The notes below the pieces were generated by a model, which was not told where the DNA came from, searched no databases, and worked only from the letters and a program-made list of their open reading frames with translations. The position numbers and the translations under genes are program-made. DNA of 54,721 nt from Oligoflexales bacterium (GTDB lineage Bacteria > Bdellovibrionota_B > Oligoflexia > Oligoflexales > JALZUQ01). Of this stretch, positions 1-8,564 are shown in pieces. The DNA lies in contig JALZUQ010000042.1 of the NCBI GenBank assembly GCA_023301465.1, forward strand, positions 1-54,721, read 5' to 3'. How positions within the stretch are numbered: position 1 is the first letter of the stretch; each line of letters begins with the position of its first letter.

Positions 1-1
1 G

Positions 2-655
2 CAAGCTACTTTGGAGTCCGAGCAAGCTACTTTGGAGTCCGAGCAAGCTACTTTGGAGTCCGAGCAAGCTACTTTGGAGTCCGAGCAAGCTACTTTGGAA
101 CCTGAAAACAAAAGTACCGAGACGGAAGCCATTGAACCTGAATGGGTAGGCTTTAGCCCGGAAAAAAAATCTATTATCGCTATGAAACTTTGCCAGACAA
201 GCGAATTGCCTCACTATTTTATGAAAACTTTAGTGAACCTTGGCTTTGCAAATGGATATTTAATTGAAAGCTTCGAAGACAAAGAACCGCGTTTCTATCA
301 ATGGCGACAACTTGATCAGAAAAGACTTTTCATCACTGGTAACCAACCTGAACATCAACAGTTTTGGATGCAAGAAGAGTTCGTAAACGGCTGGGAAACA
401 TTAGACTCAAACTCTCCTAGCCCACAAACCTCAAAGTGGCCTTTTGTATACGATGAGAGTTGCACCTTAATGACTTACTTTAAAAGTTTTTCTAATCATT
501 CTTTTAGAGCGTTAATGCAGTCCGAAGAAGCAAACAGTTTGATTCAAAAATCTATGTTAAATGCACTCGACCATGTGTTTTCACAAAGGTTAGAAAAATT
601 TGATGAAAATGGATTTTTGAACAGCAGAGAAATTGGGGCAGCAGAGCTGAAGTAA
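2..655 (+). CDS. hypothetical protein with N-terminal heptad repeats (5'-partial)
   Basis: The reading frame is open to the left edge of the window, so the true start is outside. The TTG at 11 is only a repeat-internal codon. The N-terminus consists of identical heptapeptides (LESEQAT) followed by an acidic linker and a globular region of about 170 residues rich in aromatic residues (WVGF, FYQW, FWMQEEF, WPFVYD). No signal peptide is visible in the available part. I do not recognise a family. The C-terminal part ends normally with TAA before a 300-bp spacer. That the ORF is translated is supported by the repeat unit being a multiple of three and by the long open frame in AT-rich DNA. Confidence 0.6.
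   Translation, partial: QATLESEQATLESEQATLESEQATLESEQATLEPENKSTETEAIEPEWVGFSPEKKSIIAMKLCQTSELPHYFMKTLVNLGFANGYLIESFEDKEPRFYQWRQLDQKRLFITGNQPEHQQFWMQEEFVNGWETLDSNSPSPQTSKWPFVYDESCTLMTYFKSFSNHSFRALMQSEEANSLIQKSMLNALDHVFSQRLEKFDENGFLNSREIGAAELK
11..94 (+). repeat. 21-bp perfect tandem repeat, at least 4 copies, in frame
   Basis: Four identical copies of TTGGAGTCCGAGCAAGCTAC plus T (21 bp) lie head to tail, with a further partial copy running off the left edge. Each unit encodes LESEQAT. The copies are identical at the DNA level, which points to recent expansion by slippage. The fifth unit begins TTGGAACCTGAA and has diverged. Copy number changes would alter protein length without breaking the frame. 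Confidence 0.95.
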
Positions 656-1025
656 AAAAGGGAGGGTAGATTGGGTTTCTCAATGAAAAGGAAGAAAGAG
701 GAAAAAGAGCAATAGAGAGGAAAACAACACAAGAAGAACTTTTGATAACTTAAGAAATAATTTTTTCGAATCTTAAGTAAAAGTGATCATTGATCAACCC
801 ACCAATAAGAATGCATTTCTTGTTCCAAACTTTTATTTCAAATTTTAAAAAATACCTATAATTTCAAACAGATAGAACAACGCTTCAAGAATAGGACCCT
901 AAATAAGGCGTCACAAAGCTTTCACCTGTCAATAATATCAACATTTCTTTGAAAATCACTGCTTGGATTTAAAATATTTTATTAAAGATAGACAAAACCA
1001 TAGAAATACCTTATTAATAATTATT
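656..1025. other. intergenic region without recognised gene
   Basis: About 370 bp of AT-rich sequence between the repeat gene and the next plus-strand ORF. A purine-rich stretch (about 658-735) follows the stop codon. An inverted repeat with arms ACTTAAGA (748-755) and TCTTAAGT (771-778) encloses a 15-nt loop that contains a T run. It could be a hairpin in the 3' UTR but lacks a proper U tract after the stem. No tRNA-like or other RNA signature is visible. Confidence 0.4.
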
Positions 1026-1535
1026 ATGGCAGACGTTTTTATGAATTTTATAGTTATAGCACTCCTCACAGTGTGGGTTTTCCCAGCAATCGGGTCACCT
1101 GAAGACGGTGAAATGTGCCATAATGGTTTTCAGCAAGAGCAAACCCCCATTAACCAACACCACAAACAAGTCATACAAATCGCAGAGGACGCCGACGGAA
1201 TCTATATCAACCAACAAGACGACCCATGGACTTTCGGCATGAGCCCAAAAAGAAGATATGATTACTACTTTTTACGTTCAAAAAATGAGCAACCATGGGA
1301 AACCATTGAAAATGAAATTATAGAAGATTCCACTCGAGATATGAGCAGTAAAAATCGTTACCGCAGAGAATACAAACGTTATTTAGCTGTCATGCATTTA
1401 GAGTATCCAAAAGAAAAACGGATTAAATACGCAAATATCATTATCTCAACAGGTCATTCTGAGTTAGGTAAAGCGATCATCCTTTGGCAAAACGACCAAG
1501 AAGAGCCTCCACAATATAAAACTGCGACTCAATAG
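1026..1535 (+). CDS. hypothetical exported or membrane-anchored protein
   Basis: An N-terminal hydrophobic stretch (FMNFIVIALLTVWVFPAIG) followed by SPEDGE looks like an uncleaved anchor or a weak signal peptide. The remaining roughly 140 residues are hydrophilic and contain the basic region RYRREYKRYLAVM. No family is recognised. I placed the start at ATG 1026; ATG 1041 and TTG 963 are in frame and none has a convincing Shine-Dalgarno sequence, so the N-terminus is uncertain. The gene appears to be monocistronic. Confidence 0.55.
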   Translation: MADVFMNFIVIALLTVWVFPAIGSPEDGEMCHNGFQQEQTPINQHHKQVIQIAEDADGIYINQQDDPWTFGMSPKRRYDYYFLRSKNEQPWETIENEIIEDSTRDMSSKNRYRREYKRYLAVMHLEYPKEKRIKYANIIISTGHSELGKAIILWQNDQEEPPQYKTATQ

Positions 1536-1615
1536 TATTGATGATAAAAAAGAAATCAACACCCATTGAGCTATCATATGTTAAGTATTTAGCATTATAA
1601 TAATAGGTGCTTTGT

Positions 1616-2305
1616 ATGGAAAAAATTCTTAAAAACCTCGAAAACTACAAAAAGTTTTGGACTACTCACACTCCAAATGAACCAAACTTACCAATTTATC
1701 TTAGAAACTCTCAGCCAAAAGAAGAGATTCAGCTCATCAAACAATTTGATGCATTGGTCCAAAAAGGCAAAGAAAGAATATTTGATAGAGACTATTTTAT
1801 TCCGGGGCATGTAACTGCATCAGTGATGTTAGTTGATCCAACATTTACGAAATACTTACTCACGCACCATAAAAAACTAGAAAAATGGCTACAACTCGGC
1901 GGACACGCTGACGGTGAGCAATCGCCTGAAGCTACAGCTCTTCAAGAAGCCAAAGAAGAGTCTGGTGTCAACCATATATCAATACTTCCCAGCTCTAACC
2001 TACTTCCTGAAATGCCTAACCCTCTTCCCATTGACTTAGATATCCATGATATTCCAGCTTTTCGTAATGACCCAGCTCATCAACATTTTGACTTTCGGTT
2101 TCTTGCACTTTGCCATAAACCGGACGAAATTTTATGCAGTGATGAGTCACATGATATTGCGTGGTTTTCATTTGATAAAAATGATTACTCCCACCTAAAA
2201 GAACCCAGCCTCAACCGCCTCGTTGAAAAAGCGAAGGCTTTCAAAGAACACCTGCTAGATTTACCTGCAGAGTTTCTCCTAGCAACGAACAAAAAAAAAC
2301 CATAA
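1616..2305 (+). CDS. NUDIX hydrolase
   Basis: Probable pyrophosphohydrolase acting on a nucleoside-diphosphate-linked substrate in the cytoplasm; the substrate cannot be read from sequence. The Nudix box begins GGHADGE and ends QEAKEESGV, so the metal-binding Glu residues of the REUXEEXGU core are present. The Arg of the box is Gln, and the usual Glu five residues after the box Gly is also Gln. A helical extension of about 60 residues precedes the domain, typical of the GGHADG subgroup. I chose ATG 1616, which has AGG eight bases upstream, over GTG 1607. It stands alone between two spacers. Confidence 0.85.
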   Translation: MEKILKNLENYKKFWTTHTPNEPNLPIYLRNSQPKEEIQLIKQFDALVQKGKERIFDRDYFIPGHVTASVMLVDPTFTKYLLTHHKKLEKWLQLGGHADGEQSPEATALQEAKEESGVNHISILPSSNLLPEMPNPLPIDLDIHDIPAFRNDPAHQHFDFRFLALCHKPDEILCSDESHDIAWFSFDKNDYSHLKEPSLNRLVEKAKAFKEHLLDLPAEFLLATNKKKP

Positions 2306-2410
2306 GAGCCTGAATTTATAAGAATAAACACTTAGACCTTTATATATTGCTCTTGACAATTCGGGGTTCATAACCACATTACTACATGAGAACTTTCATG
2401 GAGAGAATAC

Positions 2411-3319
2411 ATGGCTCAAGATTATTACGATACTCTAGGCGTTCAAAAGAACGCATCTGATAAAGATATAAAGTCTGCATTTCGTAAACTTGCCATGAAG
2501 TATCATCCGGACCGCAACAAAGGTAACGCTGCAGCAGAAAAAAAGTTTAAGCAAATCAACGAAGCATATGCTGTTTTAAGTGACCCTCAAAAAAGAAAAC
2601 AATTCGATACTTTTGGTGCCGCAGGCTTTAACCAAAAATTCTCACAAGAAGATATTTTTAGAGGTGCAGACTTTTCTAATATATTTAACGAAATGGGCTT
2701 TGGAGGCGGCGGAGATGTCTTCTCAGAAATTTTTGGTGGCGGTGGAACTCGCGGAGGTTTTGGAGGTGGCAGAGGTTTTCAACAAAGACCTACAAAAGGC
2801 CAAGATGTAGAGTATGAGCTAACCATTAGCTTTGATGAAGCTTACCGTGGAGGCCAACGAGAGATTCAATACCAACTCGACAACGGCCAAAGGCATAGCC
2901 TAAAAGTAAAAATACCTGAAGGTGTTGCTACCGGAAAAAAATTACGTGTTTCTGGCAGAGGGTATCCTAGTCAATATAGTGGAGGAAAAGCTGGAGATTT
3001 ATTTATTTTAATCACGGTTGGCAACCACCCACAATTTCAACGCGAAGATGATCACATTATAAGTGAGGAATCTGTAAAGCTATCAACGATGATATTAGGA
3101 GGAAGCCACGAAATAAAAACTCCTGATGGTGATAAATCTATAAAAATAGCTGCACACATGAAATCAGGTACTAAAATAAGAATTGCGAACAAAGGTTTTG
3201 TGAACCCAAAAACAAAGGTACGTGGTCACTTCTACGCAATTATTAAGCCTTTTATTCCTGAAACTATTACGGCCGAACAAAGACAAATCATAGAGAGCCT
3301 ACAGGAATCTGGTTTGTGA
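2411..3319 (+). CDS. cbpA: DnaJ-class co-chaperone, CbpA-like (no zinc finger)
   Basis: Type II Hsp40 expected to stimulate DnaK ATPase and deliver clients in the cytoplasm. The J domain covers residues 4-70 with HPD at 32-34. A Gly/Phe-rich linker (about 85-125; GGGGDVFSEIFGGGG) follows, then the two-part beta-rich C-terminal substrate domain. There are no CXXCXGXG repeats, which separates it from DnaJ itself; 302 residues match CbpA. The upstream spacer has TTGACA at 2353-2358 but no clear -10, so heat-shock control is possible though not shown. SD GGAGAG precedes ATG 2411. It is not next to dnaK or grpE in this window. Confidence 0.85.
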   Translation: MAQDYYDTLGVQKNASDKDIKSAFRKLAMKYHPDRNKGNAAAEKKFKQINEAYAVLSDPQKRKQFDTFGAAGFNQKFSQEDIFRGADFSNIFNEMGFGGGGDVFSEIFGGGGTRGGFGGGRGFQQRPTKGQDVEYELTISFDEAYRGGQREIQYQLDNGQRHSLKVKIPEGVATGKKLRVSGRGYPSQYSGGKAGDLFILITVGNHPQFQREDDHIISEESVKLSTMILGGSHEIKTPDGDKSIKIAAHMKSGTKIRIANKGFVNPKTKVRGHFYAIIKPFIPETITAEQRQIIESLQESGL

Positions 3320-3468
3320 CAAGTTAAAACAGCACACCAGTATAGTTAGCAGCGATATAAAAAAGGATTAACAACTGCTGGTTTCGCCACTAATTTTAAG
3401 CCATTAAACTACTAACACCACACAAAAAACTATCATCTAAGATGTTTGTTTGACTTCAGAAACCCTCT

Positions 3469-3750
3469 TTGTTAACGAAAACTTCATCTGAAAAAGCACA
3501 TCATAAAAGACTACTTAAAATCTTTCATAAAGATTATCTTGAAGAGTTAAAATCAGCACACCCACTAATAGAAGACCAAAAAGTCCATGATATCACTCTT
3601 GCATATGTTGATTGTGATAAAATGCGGAGTCCAACACTAGCATCTCAAGCAGAACTATCTGACTTTGAAGACAAGGAATTAGAAAGTTTTGAATTATCAC
3701 AATCTTTGATAGAAACTCATAAAATGAATTCCTCGGCTGATATAAAATAA
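3469..3750 (+). CDS. small hypothetical protein, possibly frameshifted at its end
   Basis: A 93-residue charged, helical protein with no recognised domain, starting at TTG 3469 and without a clear SD. The stop at 3748-3750 falls in TATAAAATAAAAAAT. A -1 shift inside 3741-3750 would fuse it to a further highly charged, helix-like stretch (KSELDRTRREIRLKYAQTRL) ending at TAG 3849-3851. Whether that is real depends on related sequences. The gene is weakly supported: no strong start, no family, and AT-rich surroundings. Confidence 0.4.
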   Translation: MLTKTSSEKAHHKRLLKIFHKDYLEELKSAHPLIEDQKVHDITLAYVDCDKMRSPTLASQAELSDFEDKELESFELSQSLIETHKMNSSADIK

Positions 3751-3929
3751 AAAATGTTAAATCTGAACTTGACCGAACGAGAAGAGAAATCCGTTTAAAA
3801 TATGCTCAAACACGTCTGAACTTATTAAAAAACCGCCCAAAATTTCTCTAGCGAGCTTTGGAGGTGTTTGCGTTTTATGGGGCTCTAGGAACTTCTACTA
3901 AACAATAAATATCTAGCCATATTTGAAAT

Positions 3930-4769
3930 TTATTTTTCACCCTTGAACTGATCAATCACCATATAAACACTACCAATAGCAATTTCTGCTTTCACTTGAA
4001 TTAATGGTCGATGAGCATGCTCAACTGCAACCCAAGCATAAACATCTCCCTTTTGTTGCAAACGATCACCAATAGATGTCGTCAGTTTTAATTTTACAGT
4101 TTTAAGCTTACCAAGAGGCGAATCAACATATTCAAAACCTAGAGGCATCACATCAAACCACCAGTTTTTTTCTGATGTAAAAACCAATCCGCGTTTTCGT
4201 TGTCCGATTTTATAATCTTGAGACCTCATCCAATAGACTGCTGACACAGCATCCATTGCTCCATGCTGAAGCTCATAACGCCTAGTTTTATGATGCTTGC
4301 CTTTTCTCGTTACCTTTACTTCAACATCACAACGGTTATCATCAAAAACCAAAGTTTTTGTTTGTAAGAACCTATCTCTTAATAACGCTCCTTCATCTTG
4401 GTCTATAAAAAACCATGAAGCCCCAAAATCAACAGCACGAGAAATTGATCTGACTCTATCTTGGGCAACAAAAACCCACTTATACCAAGAACCAGTTTCT
4501 GCGAATGCGTCAATAACCCTTTGCCAATGCCCATTATAAAAAAATGGCTTACCCACATTCATGGTCCCGAAACCTGCGTGTATTCCCATATAGCTAATCT
4601 TATAAATTGCTCTTTCACCGCTTTTAAACGGGACTTTTTTGAAGACCTGATTCTTGTCTATGGCTGGAATCGCTAGTTCTTGCTTGCACTTTGCTTCTAC
4701 TAGCACTGGTATGCTGAAGATGATAACTACCAACGCTTCAAGCCACCAATGTGTGCTTTTTTTGATCAT
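3930..4769 (-). CDS. DUF3108 domain-containing exported protein
   Basis: Exported protein with an N-terminal hydrophobic signal segment (ALVVIIFSIPVLVEA) and cleavage plausible after VEA. The rest matches what I know of DUF3108: an opening segment (FKSGERAIYKISYMGIHAG), aromatic-rich beta strands and a closing strand of type AWVAVEHAHRPLIQVKAEI. Members are periplasmic or outer-membrane-associated proteins of unknown biochemical role in proteobacteria. SD AAGGCGA lies upstream of the ATG. It is transcribed divergently from rpsA, sharing a 220-bp promoter region. Confidence 0.75.
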   Translation of the reverse strand: MIKKSTHWWLEALVVIIFSIPVLVEAKCKQELAIPAIDKNQVFKKVPFKSGERAIYKISYMGIHAGFGTMNVGKPFFYNGHWQRVIDAFAETGSWYKWVFVAQDRVRSISRAVDFGASWFFIDQDEGALLRDRFLQTKTLVFDDNRCDVEVKVTRKGKHHKTRRYELQHGAMDAVSAVYWMRSQDYKIGQRKRGLVFTSEKNWWFDVMPLGFEYVDSPLGKLKTVKLKLTTSIGDRLQQKGDVYAWVAVEHAHRPLIQVKAEIAIGSVYMVIDQFKGEK

Positions 4770-4892
4770 CTAGTTCGCCTTTTATGTTACTTATGCTTAT
4801 TGTACACACCTGAGCTTAAGGATCGCAAATCACACCAAGTTAATTGGCCTTTTTTAAACACTTCTAAAGAGTAAAACAAACTCCCTACTAAA

Positions 4893-4927
4893 TTGACTAC
4901 CTTGATAGACCGTGATAATGCTATCAC
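4893..4927 (+). promoter_or_regulatory. candidate rpsA promoter with overlapping palindrome
   Basis: TTGACT at 4893-4898 is followed by GATAAT at 4914-4919 (15-nt spacing) or TAATGC at 4916-4921 (17-nt). The -10 lies inside a perfect inverted repeat, GTGATA at 4912-4917 and TATCAC at 4922-4927, separated by ATGC. The palindrome could be an operator blocking the promoter, or it could fold at the very start of the transcript. Confidence 0.45.
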
Positions 4928-4991
4928 CTTGAAATAGGTAAGTTTTGTAGAGTTAATGTTAACCCTTTCACACACGCAGGAGTGTCACAGT

Positions 4992-6758
4992 TTGAGTTTA
5001 TCACAAGAAAACCAACTAACCGGGATTGGTACCGTTCAATGGGAAGATGAAGGATTCATCTTCGAAGCCGAGGACAGTGCAGAACGTAAAGCATTTTTAG
5101 AAATGCTAGAAGCAGAAGGAAACGGCAACGGATCCAATATAAAAGAAGGCACCATTGTAAACGGCAAAGTCTCAAAAATCACTTCTGATTATGTGATTGT
5201 TGATATTGGCCATAAGTCTGAAGGTGAAATACCTGTAGGCGAATTCAAAAAGAACGAAGAAGGCAAAATCGCCATCAATGAAGGCGATGATGTCGAAGTT
5301 TATTTAGATCGTTTTGAAGACGATCAAGGGGCCATGGTTGTCAGTTTTGAGCGAGCAGAAATGCTACGTGCTTGGGACCGTGTTGCTGCTTGTTACGAGA
5401 GTGATCAAACTGTCGAAGGTACAGTGATTTCTCGTGTTAAAGGTGGATTGTCTGTCGATATCGGCGTGAAGGCTTTCTTACCAGGATCTCAAGTAGACCT
5501 TAGACCTCTTCGTAACCTTGATAAGATTCTTGGTACAAAGATGGAATTCAAAATCATCAAGTTTAATAAAAAACGTGGAAACATTGTTCTTAGTCGCCGA
5601 GTTCTTCTTGAGCAAGACCGTGAGCAACTACGTAGTCAGACTCTAGACAACCTAGAAGAAGGCACAAAACTCAAAGGCATCGTCAAAAACATCACCGATT
5701 ACGGTGCATTCGTTGACCTTGGCGGAATTGATGGACTACTACATATCACAGATATGTCTTGGGGCCGTATCAACCACCCTTCTGAGATATTTGAAGTTGG
5801 ACAAGAAGTTGACGTTGTGGTTCTTAACTACGATCAATCAAGACAGCGTGTTTCTCTTGGATTCAAGCAACTTCTTGAAGATCCATGGAAAATTGCAGCT
5901 GCAAACTACCCAGTTGAAAAACGTACACACGGTGTTGTTGTCAGCTTGACTGATTACGGTGCTTTTGTAGAACTTGAAGATGGAATTGAAGGCTTGATTC
6001 ACGTAAGTGAAATGTCATGGTCTAAACGCGTGAAGCACCCATCTAAAGTCGTACAAATCGGTGACGATGTTGATGTTGTTGTATTGGCAATTGATTCTGA
6101 GAACAGACGAATCAGCCTAGGCATGAAACAAATCGAGCCTAACCCATGGGAAATTGTTCAAGGGAAATACCAAATTGGTGACGTTATCCGCGGTAAAATC
6201 AGAAACCTTACAGACTTCGGAATGTTTGTTGGAATCGAAGACGGTATTGACGGCTTGATCCATATTTCTGACGTTAGCTGGACAGATAGATTGAAGCACC
6301 CGGGCGATAAGTTCAAAAAAGGTGACGAAGTCGAAGCGAAGATCCTTCAAATTGACCCAGAAGCTGAGCGTTTTACATTAGGTATTAAGCAATTAACAGA
6401 CGACCCATTCACCAAAGCCGCTGCTGACTTACCAGTTGGTGCAAAAGGCAAAGGTAAAGTAACAAAAATCACTGAGTTTGGTGCGTTTATTGAGTTAGCT
6501 CCGGGAATCGAAGGTTTGATTCACCGTTCAGAACTTGACGTAAATGATTCAAAACCATCTGATGTTGTCAAAGTTGATGAAGAAGTAGAATTTATCGTTC
6601 TTGCTTCTGATGTCGAAGAAAGAAAGTTCAACCTTTCTAGAAAAGCTTTCCAACAAAACTTAGATGCTGATTCATTGAAGCAATACATTAGTACGGTTGC
6701 AGAGCCAAAAGGTATCTTTGCAGAAGCCTTCACTAAAGCAGAAGAAGAAAGTAAATAA
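4992..6758 (+). CDS. rpsA: 30S ribosomal protein S1
   Basis: mRNA-binding protein of the small subunit needed for initiation on structured mRNAs. Six S1 (OB-fold) domains can be seen in order. The first two are divergent (GTIVNGKVSKITSDYVIVDI; GTVISRVKGGLSVDIGVKAF). The last four carry the classic pattern (DYGAFVDLGG, DYGAFVELEDGIEGLIHVSE, DFGMFVGIEDGIDGLIHIS, EFGAFIELAPGIEGLIH). Total length near 590-600 residues is typical. I prefer TTG 4992 as start because AGGAG at 4978-4982 sits nine bases before it. ATG 4956 is in frame but its only upstream purine stretch is poor. lapA follows after two bases, the same neighbour as in enterobacteria. Confidence 0.97.
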   Translation: MSLSQENQLTGIGTVQWEDEGFIFEAEDSAERKAFLEMLEAEGNGNGSNIKEGTIVNGKVSKITSDYVIVDIGHKSEGEIPVGEFKKNEEGKIAINEGDDVEVYLDRFEDDQGAMVVSFERAEMLRAWDRVAACYESDQTVEGTVISRVKGGLSVDIGVKAFLPGSQVDLRPLRNLDKILGTKMEFKIIKFNKKRGNIVLSRRVLLEQDREQLRSQTLDNLEEGTKLKGIVKNITDYGAFVDLGGIDGLLHITDMSWGRINHPSEIFEVGQEVDVVVLNYDQSRQRVSLGFKQLLEDPWKIAAANYPVEKRTHGVVVSLTDYGAFVELEDGIEGLIHVSEMSWSKRVKHPSKVVQIGDDVDVVVLAIDSENRRISLGMKQIEPNPWEIVQGKYQIGDVIRGKIRNLTDFGMFVGIEDGIDGLIHISDVSWTDRLKHPGDKFKKGDEVEAKILQIDPEAERFTLGIKQLTDDPFTKAAADLPVGAKGKGKVTKITEFGAFIELAPGIEGLIHRSELDVNDSKPSDVVKVDEEVEFIVLASDVEERKFNLSRKAFQQNLDADSLKQYISTVAEPKGIFAEAFTKAEEESK

Positions 6759-6760
6759 GC

Positions 6761-7093
6761 ATGAGTTATAAGATTCTCCGATTGATTATCACTGTTGCCC
6801 TGTTAGCCATATTTTTGTCTTTCGCGGCGTATAATCAATCGGAGGTCACTCTTACTGCTCCTTGGCCATTTAATGGCTTGGTCTACTACTCCACTGTTGC
6901 TTGGGTTACTCTCGGCGGATTTATCGTCGGTGTTCTTTTTAGTGTTACATTTCTTGGAAGCACTTACCTAAGCAACTGGAATAGCCTACGTAAAAAACAA
7001 AAAGAAAATACAAAGCTTGAGTTTGAGTTAGCACAAATGAAAAAAAGCCCTATAGACTCAAATGATTCATCTGCCCAGATGATCATCGACTAA
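6761..7093 (+). CDS. lapA: LapA-family inner-membrane protein (DUF1049)
   Basis: Small inner-membrane protein with two transmembrane segments (LRLIITVALLAIFLSFAAY and VAWVTLGGFIVGVLFSVTFL) and a cytoplasmic coiled-coil tail (NSLRKKQKENTKLEFELAQM). In E. coli the homologue works with LapB in regulating lipopolysaccharide synthesis through LpxC turnover. Here the gene follows rpsA directly, as in rpsA-ihfB-lapA-lapB, but ihfB and lapB are absent. The two-base gap to rpsA implies cotranscription, and a hairpin follows the stop codon. Confidence 0.85.
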   Translation: MSYKILRLIITVALLAIFLSFAAYNQSEVTLTAPWPFNGLVYYSTVAWVTLGGFIVGVLFSVTFLGSTYLSNWNSLRKKQKENTKLEFELAQMKKSPIDSNDSSAQMIID

Positions 7094-7119
7094 CAAACTA
7101 AAATAACCATTTTAGTTTG
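7094..7119 (+). terminator. hairpin after lapA
   Basis: A perfect 11-bp stem (CAAACTAAAAT with ATTTTAGTTTG) with loop AACC begins right after the lapA stop codon. It has no strong U tract after it, so it may be a weak terminator or a 3'-end stabiliser. Confidence 0.5.
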
Positions 7120-7376
7120 ATGCATACTTGCATTCTCAAATCTTTCAACCACCACAATTCAAATTGATCAGCTAAAACATAACTGCACTGACCGCATTAG
7201 CCATACTCTCACCTAATGCATATTCATTGAATATAACTAGACATACCTCAAACATTAGTAAAACTAATCATGATTAATAATAACAACTAATTTTATTAAT
7301 GTTTAAAGACTTACTATATTCCTTGTGCTGGGGGAGGAACCACAGCAATTAACCACTAGATATAAAGGAATTTATA

Positions 7377-7913
7377 ATGAAAACATCAATCTTTACAGCC
7401 ATCTTATCAATTATTGTTGCAATGCCTATCTTTGCACAAAGCCAATCTCACACCATGGATGAAATCATGGCAAAAGCAAAAGGCTTACCTGCTCTTTCAA
7501 ATGTAGCTCTAAAATTTAAACCTGCACCAAAGTTTGCAAGCGTTCAACCAACTGCGGATATCAAGTTCTCTTATTCTTCATGTGCACCTAGAGTATTTAA
7601 ATTAAAGCAAATCGAGACAAAAGACCGTATTTTTGCATTGATCTCTCAAACATTAAAAGCTGAGTGTTTTGGGCCATCTGTTAGTAGAAAATATAAACTC
7701 CCGATTGCAAGTGACATCATCAGAAAGCCTGTTGTCGTACTAAACCCAGTTGGATATGATTTTAAACCTTCTCCCATAGGAATCGTCATTCCTCCTCATA
7801 GAATGTGCACTAAAATTGCTGGAGTTCTTACACACAAAATCACTGGCTTGAAAACACCTTTCACAGATGGTTGCCAAAAAGCTCACCTGATAGCAACTGG
7901 TGATTACGAATAA
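7377..7913 (+). CDS. small secreted protein, unknown function
   Basis: A 178-residue protein with a clear signal peptide (TAILSIIVAMPIFAQS, cleavage after FAQ). The mature part has four cysteines (SSCAPR, AECFGP, RMCTKI, DGCQKA), consistent with two disulfides in the periplasm or outside the cell, and it is Pro/Lys-rich. No family is recognised. The start ATG has AAGGAA upstream. Its long leader contains palindromic elements (ATTAGT/ACTAAT at 7254-7268 and TAATCATGATTA at 7265-7276) and a GC-rich hairpin around 7326-7346 (TGCTG/CAGCA). It ends at a strong terminator shared with the convergent lipoprotein gene. Confidence 0.75.
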   Translation: MKTSIFTAILSIIVAMPIFAQSQSHTMDEIMAKAKGLPALSNVALKFKPAPKFASVQPTADIKFSYSSCAPRVFKLKQIETKDRIFALISQTLKAECFGPSVSRKYKLPIASDIIRKPVVVLNPVGYDFKPSPIGIVIPPHRMCTKIAGVLTHKITGLKTPFTDGCQKAHLIATGDYE

Positions 7914-7931
7914 TTGGTATACTATTTTACA

Positions 7932-7966
7932 AAAAAAGAGCCGTCTTATGAAGACGGCTCTTTTTT
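7932..7966. terminator. bidirectional rho-independent terminator
   Basis: GAGCCGTCTT (7938-7947) pairs perfectly with AAGACGGCTC (7951-7960) around loop ATG, flanked by six A on the left and six T on the right. It therefore works on both strands, ending the secreted-protein gene on the plus strand and the lipoprotein gene (stop at 7983) on the minus strand. Confidence 0.95.
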
Positions 7967-7982
7967 GTTTTAAGAAAAATGA

Positions 7983-8564
7983 TTAATTAGGAGCTGGAGC
8001 AGACTCTTCTTCGGTTGGTTCTGCAGGCACTGGATCAGATGTCGCACCATCTCCCGGAGTAATCGTTTCTACCCCTTCCAGTGGAAAGTCGATAGATGTT
8101 GCCTTTCCTAAAACCTCAGCAATCATCCACTTTTGGTTTACTTTAATAACTTGCAAAGTATTCTCTGTTTGAATAGACGGGGCTTTCTCATCTGCCACAG
8201 GGCTATTTTTATCACCTAACACCTTATAAGAAATTTGGAAGGTAACCTCTACCTCTTTAGGAGTCCTATCTTGTCTTTCAACCACTGCGTAAGCCGTTAG
8301 CTTGTATTTTCTATCAATATAGGCTTTACGAATTGTTTCTTCTTTCGCCGAGAGAATAATGTCACGTAACAGACCAGTAGTGTATCTTGCTAAATCAATT
8401 CTTTGGGAAACATCTGTCATGCCAAATGCAGTATCCAAATAAGCCTCTACAACATCTTCTGGACTCATTTGTTCATGAGATTTACTACACATGCTCGTAC
8501 ATGCAGAAGTAAAAATAAACAAACCTAAATAAACTGCTGTTAACTTCAACCACTTGAACTTCAT
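7983..8564 (-). CDS. putative lipoprotein
   Basis: N-terminal signal with a lipobox-like FTSAC, so Cys22 would be lipidated and the protein anchored in a membrane facing the periplasm. The central part (about 35-160) resembles small NTF2-like or DUF4878-type folds in arrangement (EDVVEAYLDTAF...; ending TLQVIKVNQKWMIAEV), though this is a weak impression. The C-terminus is a Pro/Glu/Ala-rich tail. Its ATG overlaps the stop of the PLD-like gene (ATGA), with AGGAG upstream, so the two are translationally coupled. Confidence 0.75.
   Translation of the reverse strand: MKFKWLKLTAVYLGLFIFTSACTSMCSKSHEQMSPEDVVEAYLDTAFGMTDVSQRIDLARYTTGLLRDIILSAKEETIRKAYIDRKYKLTAYAVVERQDRTPKEVEVTFQISYKVLGDKNSPVADEKAPSIQTENTLQVIKVNQKWMIAEVLGKATSIDFPLEGVETITPGDGATSDPVPAEPTEEESAPAPN

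Noticed and set aside
761-775. TTCGAA-type sequence as part of a tRNA T-arm
   Set aside because: No acceptor stem, anticodon arm or conserved GG in a D-loop is present; the surroundings are A/T runs.
7326-7346. GC-rich leader hairpin before the small secreted protein as a known riboswitch
   Set aside because: The stem is short with a bulge and shows no conserved aptamer core that I recognise.
7377-7913. C-terminal DGCQKAHL as an example of the same signature
   Set aside because: This protein has four cysteines that probably pair, and no Phe or Leu at the fourth position after Cys.
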